Under the pieces are notes generated by a model. The model had not been told where the DNA came from. It searched no databases and saw only the letters and a list, made by a program, of their open reading frames with translations. A DNA stretch of 51,706 nucleotides. Origin: DASRDU01 sp035560235 (lineage in GTDB: Bacteria > Acidobacteriota > Blastocatellia > RBC074). The stretch covers positions 1-51,706 of the forward strand of contig DATMAG010000077.1 in assembly GCA_035560235.1 (NCBI GenBank), given 5' to 3'. Position numbers and translations under genes: made by a program. Of the stretch, positions 36,877 through 45,204 are shown piece after piece. Each line of letters starts with the position of its first letter. Position 1 is the first letter of the stretch.

Positions 36877-37428
36877 ATGAATACAACGACTCAGTTGATG
36901 ACCGCTGATGAACTCCTGAAGCTGCCGCGTGGTCAGCATCGTTATGAACTGATCAGGGGAGAGTTGAAAACCATGTCACCTGCAGGCAGTGAGCATGGAG
37001 TTGTCATTATGCGGCTGGCCTGGCGACTGGCTCAGCACGTTGAGGCCGGGCATCTCGGTGAGACGTTCGGGGCAGAGACCGGATTCAGGATTGAGAGCAA
37101 TCCGGACACGGTTCTCGCTCCTGATCTTGCCTTTGTCAGCCGCGAGCGGATTCCGCCGGAAGGCGTCCCCAAAGGCTACTGGCCTGGCGCGCCGGATCTG
37201 GCAGTTGAAGTAGTTTCACCCGGGGATACTTTCACCGAAGTTGCCGACAAGGTGGCGGCGTGGCTTGATGCAGGCGCCCGCGCAGTGTGGGTAGCAAACC
37301 CCAAACGGCGCACCATTACGGTTCATCGTTCGCTGACCGAGGCGATCACACTGAGTGCCGGAGATGAACTCGACGGTCAGGATGTGATTACCGGCTTTCG
37401 CTGCCGGGTTTCTGATATTTTTGCGTAA
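36877..37428 (+). CDS. Uma2-family (DUF820) putative endonuclease
   Basis: A 183-residue protein of the Uma2 family, abundant in cyanobacteria and Acidobacteriota. The start LMTADELLKLP and RYELIRGELKTMSPAG are typical. The restriction-endonuclease-like core is TVLAPDLAFVS, then GAPDLAVEVVSPGDT, then KVAAWLDAGARAVWVANP. The Asp and Glu in PDLAVEVV are the predicted metal ligands. The biological role of Uma2 proteins is unproven. GAGGAGG lies 8 nt before the ATG. It sits between nuoG and nuoH, on the same strand, and is not a complex I subunit. Confidence 0.88.
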   Translation: MNTTTQLMTADELLKLPRGQHRYELIRGELKTMSPAGSEHGVVIMRLAWRLAQHVEAGHLGETFGAETGFRIESNPDTVLAPDLAFVSRERIPPEGVPKGYWPGAPDLAVEVVSPGDTFTEVADKVAAWLDAGARAVWVANPKRRTITVHRSLTEAITLSAGDELDGQDVITGFRCRVSDIFA

Positions 37429-37464
37429 GCTGATAACAGTTGCTCATCACACATAACCGATACC

Positions 37465-38511
37465 ATGCCAGATCTACAACTTATTCAGTTCGTCCTGGGC
37501 GCGCTCATCAAGATCATCGTCATCTTTCTGTTCCTGCAGGTGCTGCTGATGCTGCTGGCTTACGGCGAGCGGCGCATTCTCGGCTTCATTCAGATGCGGC
37601 TGGGGCCGAATCGCGTCGGGCCGTTCGGGCTGCTGCAGTCGCTCGCGGACGGCATCAAGTTCATCTTCAAGGAAGACATCATTCCGGCGCACGTCAACAA
37701 GTGGCTCTACATCCTCGCGCCGATTGTCTCGCTGATTCCGGCCTTCATGGCCTTCATCGTTTACCCGTTCGGGCCGGCGGTGACGCTGCCCGGAGTTGGC
37801 GAAGTGAATCTGTGGGTGACGAATTTCAATGTCGGCCTGCTCTACATTCTGGCAATTACAGGGATCGGCGTTTACGGCATTGTGCTGGCTGGCTGGTCGT
37901 CGAATTCAAAGTACAGTCTGCTTGGCGGGCTGCGCTCATCGGCACAGCTTGTGAGCTACGAACTCGGGCTTGGTCTGTCGCTGATTCCGGTGATGCTGAT
38001 GACCGGCTCGCTCGATCTGGTCGAGATCACGCGGCAGCAGTCGGGCTGGGGCGGGATGCACTGGAACATCTTCAACATCACCTGGGGACCGACCGGGCTG
38101 ATTGCGTTCATTACTTATCTGATCTGCGCGATTGCCGAAACCAACCGCGTCCCGTTCGATCTGCCCGAAGCCGAAGCCGAACTGGTGGCGGGCTTCCACG
38201 CCGAATACAGCGCAATGAAGTTTCTGATGTTCTACCTGGCCGAGTACACGAACATGACGACGGTCTCAGTGCTTGCGACGGTGATGTTTCTGGGTGGCTG
38301 GAACGGGCCGCTGGTTAGTCAGTTCCCGCTGCTTGGCGTGGTCTGGTTCTGCCTGAAGATGTTCTTCTTCCTGTTTCTGTACATCTGGCTGCGCGGGACG
38401 CTGCCGCGCTTCAGGTACGATCAGTTGATGAACTTCGGCTGGAAGTTTCTGATTCCGGTTGCGCTCATCAACATCATTCTCGCGGCAGTCTTCGGATTGT
38501 TCTTCGCATAG
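37465..38511 (+). CDS. nuoH: NADH-quinone oxidoreductase subunit H
   Basis: A 348-residue membrane subunit with about eight helices that links the quinone cavity to the proton channels. The loop GERRILGFIQMRLGPNR near residue 30 and the acidic loop ETNRVPFDLPEAEAELVAGF near 225 are conserved and face the quinone channel. The start ATG lies 36 nt after the Uma2 stop, without a visible Shine-Dalgarno. In most nuo operons nuoI follows; here nuoJ comes next after a repeat element. Confidence 0.96.
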   Translation: MPDLQLIQFVLGALIKIIVIFLFLQVLLMLLAYGERRILGFIQMRLGPNRVGPFGLLQSLADGIKFIFKEDIIPAHVNKWLYILAPIVSLIPAFMAFIVYPFGPAVTLPGVGEVNLWVTNFNVGLLYILAITGIGVYGIVLAGWSSNSKYSLLGGLRSSAQLVSYELGLGLSLIPVMLMTGSLDLVEITRQQSGWGGMHWNIFNITWGPTGLIAFITYLICAIAETNRVPFDLPEAEAELVAGFHAEYSAMKFLMFYLAEYTNMTTVSVLATVMFLGGWNGPLVSQFPLLGVVWFCLKMFFFLFLYIWLRGTLPRFRYDQLMNFGWKFLIPVALINIILAAVFGLFFA

Positions 38512-38514
38512 AAA

Positions 38515-38613
38515 CAGTCAGTTGTCCTTTGTCAGTTGTCCGTTGATCGAGTCTGCTTATTACCGGTAACAGACAACTGACCGCTGACAAAGGACAACTG
38601 ACCACTGACCACT
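38515..38613. repeat. Heptamer-based hairpin repeat between nuoH and nuoJ (copy 1)
   Basis: The outer arms 38517-38535 and 38584-38602 are a perfect 19-bp inverted repeat, built of units like GTCAGTT and GTCCTTT. An inner stem (GTCTG/CAGAC) flanks the palindrome TTACCGGTAA. The right end (TGACCACTGACCACT) stops about 7 nt before the nuoJ ATG. It fills the place where nuoI would lie. Confidence 0.8.
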
Positions 38614-38620
38614 AACCAAC

Positions 38621-39154
38621 ATGACTGTCATCTTTCTGCTGCTTGCACTGTTGGCCATCGTCGGCGCATTCAATGTGATTCTGCAGCGCAATCCGATTTA
38701 CGGAGCGCTGTGGCTGATCGTGGTGATGTGTTCGCTGGCCGGGCTGTTCCTGACGCTGCACGCGCCGTTCATTGCGATGATGCAGGTGATTGTTTACGCG
38801 GGCGCGATTATGGTCCTGTTCGTCTTTGTCATCATGCTGCTCAACGTGCGCGCCGAAGAGGCGAAGGTTGACCGCGCAAAATATCTGGCGTGGCTGGCGG
38901 TGCCGCTCTTTGTCGGGCTGCTCGGGCAGGTCATCGCCGTGCTGAACAGGCTGCCGGACAAGGCGCCGCCGGAATCCACTGCCGATGTGGCGAAAAATCC
39001 TGAGCAGGTGCTCGGCACAGTGCAGTCGGTCGGCTACGGCATGTTTTCTGATTACCTGTTTCCCTTTGAGGCGACTTCGGTGCTGATTCTGATGGCGATT
39101 GTCGGCGCGATGTTTCTGGCGAAGCGTCCCCGGACGATTACCGATTCGAAGTAA
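38621..39154 (+). CDS. nuoJ: NADH-quinone oxidoreductase subunit J
   Basis: A 177-residue membrane subunit with five helices. AIVGAFNVILQRNPIYGALWL and MQVIVYAGAIMVLFVFVIMLL (helix 3, which forms the pi-bulge region near the quinone end) fit the family. No Shine-Dalgarno precedes the ATG because the repeat element runs to within a few nucleotides of it. Translation may depend on another route, such as direct initiation on the repeat leader. Confidence 0.94.
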   Translation: MTVIFLLLALLAIVGAFNVILQRNPIYGALWLIVVMCSLAGLFLTLHAPFIAMMQVIVYAGAIMVLFVFVIMLLNVRAEEAKVDRAKYLAWLAVPLFVGLLGQVIAVLNRLPDKAPPESTADVAKNPEQVLGTVQSVGYGMFSDYLFPFEATSVLILMAIVGAMFLAKRPRTITDSK

Positions 39155-39254
39155 GGCTGCTGATGGCGCGGCAGGCTGAACAGATTGTCGCGTGTCTCGC
39201 CGGAAGCAGGTCACAAAAGCAGCGACAAGCTGCGTGGATTTCGGAAGAAAGATT

Positions 39255-39557
39255 ATGGTTCCGATTCAATGGTATCTGATTCTGAGCGCGGTGCTGTTCA
39301 CGATTGGCGTGATTGGCGTGATTATTCAGCGCAACGTGATTTCGCTGTTTATGTGCATCGAACTGATGCTCAACGCGGTGAACCTGTCGCTGATTACCTT
39401 CTCGCGTTATCTCGGCAATGTCTCAGGCCAGTTGTTTGTCTTCATTGTGATGGCGGTCGCCGCCGCTGAAGCGGCGGTCGGACTGGCGATCATCATCACG
39501 CTGTTCCGCAACCGCGAAACGCTCAACGTGGACGAAGCGGATATTCTTAAACTGTAA
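39255..39557 (+). CDS. nuoK: NADH-quinone oxidoreductase subunit K
   Basis: A 100-residue subunit with three helices, related to MrpC. The two membrane glutamates needed for proton transfer are present, in CIELMLNAVN (helix 2) and AAAEAAVGLA (helix 3). The start is ATG 39255, preceded by GGAAGAAAG; the longer frame from 39192 would add 21 polar residues not seen in the family. The 100-nt nuoJ-nuoK gap contains no repeat. Confidence 0.95.
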   Translation: MVPIQWYLILSAVLFTIGVIGVIIQRNVISLFMCIELMLNAVNLSLITFSRYLGNVSGQLFVFIVMAVAAAEAAVGLAIIITLFRNRETLNVDEADILKL

Positions 39558-39560
39558 GTC

Positions 39561-39679
39561 TTTGTCAGTTGTCCTTTGTCAGTCGTCCGTTGTCAGTTGC
39601 CTGTGCCGGAGCAGCTGACTCCTGGAGCCACTGACCACTGACCACTGACCACTGACCACTGACCACTGACCACTGACAA
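39561..39679. repeat. Heptamer-based repeat between nuoK and nuoL (copy 2), with a 7-fold tandem array
   Basis: The left half has TTGTCAGTTGTCC-type units (39563-39600). The right half (39631-39679) is a clean tandem array of seven heptamers: six CTGACCA and a final CTGACAA. The halves are complementary in kind and can fold together. The array ends 2 nt before the nuoL ATG. Confidence 0.85.
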
Positions 39680-39681
39680 TC

Positions 39682-41727
39682 ATGCTCAAATGGATCACCC
39701 TTGCGCCGCTGATTGGCGCAGCGATCAACGGACTGCTGGGCAAACGGCTGGGCGAAAAATTCGTCGCCATCAACGCCTGCTTCTGGGTCGGCGTTTCCGC
39801 GGTCCTGTCCTTCGTTGCCTTCTTTACGAAACTGCTGCCCGCGCAGCCCGATGCTGACGGCGTGCGCCGTGTCACTGAACATTTCTTCACGTGGATCAAT
39901 ATCGGCACGTTTCGCGCGGACTTTGCTTACCTGCTCGATCCGCTCTCAGGCGTCTACATTCTGTTCGTGACGGGTGTCGGCTTTCTGATTCATGTTTACG
40001 CGACAGGTTATATGCACGGTGATCCGGGCTACTACCGGTTCTTCACCTATCTGAACCTGTTTATGTTCATGATGCTGACGCTGGTGCTGGCCGATAATCT
40101 GCTGCTGCTGTTTGTCGGCTGGGAAGGCGTGGGGCTGTGTTCGTATCTGCTGATCGGTTATTACATCAAGTGGAAGGTGGCCGGAGACGCGGCGAAGAAG
40201 GCGTTCATTACGAACCGCGTGGGCGACTTCGGGTACATGATCGGGATGTTTCTGGCCTTCACGACATTCGGCACGATCAGCTTTGTGGACAAGGCTGACG
40301 GCGCGGGCACGATGGTCAAAAGCTTTCTGGCGCAGGCTTCGACGATGCCGGTTGAAGTGTTTGGCGCGGCGGGCGTGCTGACGGCGATTGCGCTGCTGCT
40401 GTTTGTCGGCGCGACGGGCAAGAGCGCGCAGATTCCGCTCTATGTCTGGCTGCCGGATGCGATGGCCGGCCCGACTCCGGTCTCAGCGCTGATCCACGCG
40501 GCGACGATGGTCACGGCGGGCGTGTATCTGACGGCGCGCTGCAGCGCGATCTTTTCACGCTCAGGCACGGCGCTGTTTGTCGTAGCATTGATCGGTGCAT
40601 TGACGGCCATCTTTGCAGCAACGATTGGTCTTGCACAAAACGACATCAAGAAGGTGCTGGCCTATTCGACCGTGTCGCAGCTTGGATATATGTTCCTGGC
40701 CTGCGGCGTGGGCGCGTTCATTGCCGGAATCTTTCACGTGATGACGCACGCTTTCTTCAAGGCGCTGCTCTTCCTCGGTTCGGGTTCGGTGATTCACGGC
40801 ATGCACGAAGAGCAGGACATTCGCCGGATGGGCGGGTTGAGGAAATACATGCCGATCACCTTCTGGACGATGGCGGCGGGCTGGCTGGCGATCTGCGGCA
40901 TCATCCCGTTTGCGGGCTTCTTCAGCAAGGACGAGATTCTGTGGCGCACGTTCTCAACCGAAGCGCTGCCCGGAGCGTCAGGCAAAATCTTCTGGGTGAT
41001 TGCGGCAGTCACGGCGCTGCTCACGGCGGTTTATATGACGCGGATGATGGTGATGACCTTCTGGGGCCAGGAGCGTTTCGGTCACGACGCGCATCACGGT
41101 CACGAAGATCACGGGCATCACGGCAAGCCGCACGAATCGCCGCCAGTAATGTGGATTCCGCTGGCCGTGCTCGCAGTGCTTTCGCTCATCGGCGGCTGGA
41201 TCGGCATTCCGGCAGCGATGGGCGGGGCGAATCACTTCGAGCATTTCCTTGAACCGGCGATTGCCCGCGTGGCACCTGCCGGTGAAGCCGCACACGGTGA
41301 GGTCAAAGCCGCGCCTGCCGTTGAAGGTCACGGCGCTGCTGCCGCCGCTGAAGAGCATCACGACACGACAACCGAACTGCTGCTGACGGGCCTGTCACTG
41401 CTGCTCGGCGCGGGCGGCATCGGCCTTGGCTTTATGATCTGGGGCAAAAACCCGCTCAGGGCGATGCCGCGCCTGCTCGAAAACAAATACTACGTGGACG
41501 AAATCTACAACGCAGCGATCATCAACCCGATTCACGGCACGTCGAAATGGGTGCTGTGGAAGTTTGTTGACGTGCTGATCATTGACGGGATCGTCAACGG
41601 CGTGGCGCGCCTGATGAGCGGCATCGGCGCGTGGATGCGCGGCATGCAGACGGGCTTTGCGCGCAGCTACGCCGCCATCATCCTGATCGGAGCAATTGCC
41701 GTCATCGGCTGGTTCGCCTTCAGATAA
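39682..41727 (+). CDS. nuoL: NADH-quinone oxidoreductase subunit L
   Basis: A 681-residue antiporter-like subunit at the far end of the membrane arm. GWEGVGLCSYLLIGYY and KSAQIPLYVWLPDAMAGPTP mark the proton channel region. The long lateral helix that couples the pumps is expected near the C terminus. Two His-rich hydrophilic inserts are unusual: one near residues 468-488 (HDAHHGHEDHGHHGKPH), and a second near 530-560 with GEAAHG and EEHHD. They could bind metal. No Shine-Dalgarno is visible; the heptamer array abuts the start. Confidence 0.95.
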   Translation: MLKWITLAPLIGAAINGLLGKRLGEKFVAINACFWVGVSAVLSFVAFFTKLLPAQPDADGVRRVTEHFFTWINIGTFRADFAYLLDPLSGVYILFVTGVGFLIHVYATGYMHGDPGYYRFFTYLNLFMFMMLTLVLADNLLLLFVGWEGVGLCSYLLIGYYIKWKVAGDAAKKAFITNRVGDFGYMIGMFLAFTTFGTISFVDKADGAGTMVKSFLAQASTMPVEVFGAAGVLTAIALLLFVGATGKSAQIPLYVWLPDAMAGPTPVSALIHAATMVTAGVYLTARCSAIFSRSGTALFVVALIGALTAIFAATIGLAQNDIKKVLAYSTVSQLGYMFLACGVGAFIAGIFHVMTHAFFKALLFLGSGSVIHGMHEEQDIRRMGGLRKYMPITFWTMAAGWLAICGIIPFAGFFSKDEILWRTFSTEALPGASGKIFWVIAAVTALLTAVYMTRMMVMTFWGQERFGHDAHHGHEDHGHHGKPHESPPVMWIPLAVLAVLSLIGGWIGIPAAMGGANHFEHFLEPAIARVAPAGEAAHGEVKAAPAVEGHGAAAAAEEHHDTTTELLLTGLSLLLGAGGIGLGFMIWGKNPLRAMPRLLENKYYVDEIYNAAIINPIHGTSKWVLWKFVDVLIIDGIVNGVARLMSGIGAWMRGMQTGFARSYAAIILIGAIAVIGWFAFR

Positions 41728-41730
41728 TTT

Positions 41731-41830
41731 TGTTGTTGTCCGTTGGCAGTTGTCAGTTGTTTGCAGAGCAAAGCCACCTGCTGCAAACAACTGACAACGG
41801 ACAACTGACAGAGGACAACTGACCACTGAC
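41731..41830. repeat. Heptamer-based hairpin repeat between nuoL and nuoM (copy 3)
   Basis: A perfect 14-bp stem (41753-41766 with 41781-41794, TCAGTTGTTTGCAG against its complement) has a 14-nt loop. It is flanked by further pairing units such as TTGTCCGTT and CAACGGACAA. The right end GACCACTGAC lies 2 nt before the nuoM ATG. Confidence 0.8.
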
Positions 41831-41832
41831 TT

Positions 41833-43374
<1,542 letters not shown>

Positions 43375-43379
43375 ACAAC

Positions 43380-44888
43380 ATGCAACTCAATCTCAACGAT
43401 CTGAAAATTGATTACCTGGCGATTCTGCCGGAAACGATCACCGCTGTTGTCGGGGTGGTGATTATGATGGTGGACGCGTTTTCAAGGAACGGCGCGCGGC
43501 GTGCCAACGCGGCGCTGGCGCTCATCGGACTGCTGGCCGCGCTCGGCGCAATTGTGGTGCTGTGGAACGAACCGGCAGGCAGTTCATTTGCCGGAATGAT
43601 CGTCAACGATCATCTGCGGCTTTTCTTTGCAGGCACTGCAGTCCTCGCGGCCATCGTTTCGGTGCTGCTCGCGCTGCATTTTCTGCAGGAGGAGGCGCTG
43701 CCGCCGGGCGAATTCTTTTCGCTGCTGATGTTCGGCACCTGCGGGATGCTGATTCTCGCGGCGGGTGGCGATCTGGTGACGATCTTCCTCGGGCTGGAAA
43801 TCTCTTCGATTACATCCTACGTGCTGGCCGGGTATCGCCGCTTCGATCTGCGCGCCAATGAATCCTCGCTGAAATACTTTCTGCTCGGTTCGTTCTCGAC
43901 GGCGTTTCTGCTGTACGGGATGACGCTGATTTACGGCGCGACGGCGACGACGAATGTTGCGGGCATCCGGCAGGCGATCACTTCAGGCAATCTGCCGTTC
44001 CCGCAACTGCTGCTGATCGGCGCGGCGATGATGTTCATCGGGTTCGCCTTCAAGATCGGCAGCGCGCCGTTTCACCTCTGGACGCCTGATGTTTACGAAG
44101 GCGCTCCGACGCTCGTGACAGCATTTATGGCGACGGGGCCGAAAGCCGCTGTTTTTGCGGCCTTCCTGCGCGTTTTCGCTTCGGGCTTCAGCGCTCCGGC
44201 GACTCCGGCGGGCGACAATCTGCAGGCGACCTGGATTGCGGCGCTGGCCATCATCGCGGTCATCACGATGACAGTCGGCAACGTGATTGCGCTCAATCAG
44301 CGCAACATCAAACGAATGCTGGCCTATTCGTCAATCGCGCACGCCGGATACGCGCTGGTCGGATTCGTGACTGGCAAATGGGAACCGGTCGCGTTTTATA
44401 TGCTGACCTATACGGTCATGAATCTGGGCGCGTTTGCCGTGATTCAGATGCTCGCCCGTGCCGGAGATGAAAAGACCGGGATTGCCGATTACGCGGGCAT
44501 CGGCTTTGAAACGCCGGGCCTGAGTTTTCTGCTTGCGATCTTTCTGCTCAGTCTCGCGGGCATTCCGCCGACCGCCGGATTTATGGGCAAGTTTTATGTC
44601 TTCAAGGAAGCGTGGGACAGCGCGCCCGCGCTGCGCTGGCTGGTCGTCGCGGCGGTCATCAATTCGATCATCTCGGTCTATTACTATCTTTATCCGCTGG
44701 TCGTGATGTTCTTTCGTCCTGCTCCTGAGCGCTTCGTCAAACCGCGCATCAGCGCTCCGGTGGCGGTGGCTCTGGCATTGACGCTGATTGCGACCTTCTG
44801 GCTCGGCATTCTGCCGAACGGAATTTTCGGCCTGCTGAAGCCTTCCGGCCCGGCAGCAGTCAGTCAGCAGATTCCAGTGGCGAAGTAA
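43380..44888 (+). CDS. nuoN: NADH-quinone oxidoreductase subunit N
   Basis: A 502-residue antiporter-like subunit, the last of the operon. GLEISSITSYVLAGYRR carries the membrane Glu, and KIGSAPFHLWTPDVYEGAPT the channel Lys region. IAHAGYALVGF follows. It lies only 5 nt after nuoM with no repeat between them, so the two are probably translated together. A terminator hairpin follows 35 nt after the stop. Confidence 0.96.
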   Translation: MQLNLNDLKIDYLAILPETITAVVGVVIMMVDAFSRNGARRANAALALIGLLAALGAIVVLWNEPAGSSFAGMIVNDHLRLFFAGTAVLAAIVSVLLALHFLQEEALPPGEFFSLLMFGTCGMLILAAGGDLVTIFLGLEISSITSYVLAGYRRFDLRANESSLKYFLLGSFSTAFLLYGMTLIYGATATTNVAGIRQAITSGNLPFPQLLLIGAAMMFIGFAFKIGSAPFHLWTPDVYEGAPTLVTAFMATGPKAAVFAAFLRVFASGFSAPATPAGDNLQATWIAALAIIAVITMTVGNVIALNQRNIKRMLAYSSIAHAGYALVGFVTGKWEPVAFYMLTYTVMNLGAFAVIQMLARAGDEKTGIADYAGIGFETPGLSFLLAIFLLSLAGIPPTAGFMGKFYVFKEAWDSAPALRWLVVAAVINSIISVYYYLYPLVVMFFRPAPERFVKPRISAPVAVALALTLIATFWLGILPNGIFGLLKPSGPAAVSQQIPVAK

Positions 44889-44922
44889 CAAGCCAGCCTG
44901 AGAGCTGGATACGCGAATCAGG

Positions 44923-44972
44923 ATCGTCGGCAGGCTCTCGTGAAGTCAGCTTTACGAGAGCCTGCCGGCGAT
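44923..44972 (+). terminator. Terminator of the nuo operon
   Basis: A 19-nt arm (44923-44941) pairs with 44954-44972 with one G-T pair and a 12-nt loop. A short T-containing tail (TTCTGTCTG) follows. It lies right after nuoN and no complex I gene lies beyond it. Confidence 0.7.
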
Positions 44973-45204
44973 TTCTGTCTGCGCTGAAATCTCAATGATT
45001 GCCATCCCCGCTGTGTTCCTTCCTCTGCTGCTTCTTCACTCTTCTGCTGCTCACTCGCACAGGTGCAACTGAAACCGCTCTGGACAAGGTGCTGACCGGC
45101 GTTCCGCGTGATTCAGGCCCGCTCAGTTCGTCTCCGTGTGCATTGCCTGAAGGCCGGGAGTATGATCCGCCGTGGCCGGTTAAGCTGAAAAGGGAGAAGC
45201 ACGA
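44973..45204. other. Intergenic region before the VIT/vWA gene
   Basis: About 230 nt. A short open frame from 44996 codes for 25 residues resembling a signal peptide (MIAIPAVFLPLLLL) but stops at once and has no Shine-Dalgarno. I call no gene here. AAGGGAGAAG precedes the ATG at 45205. Confidence 0.4.
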
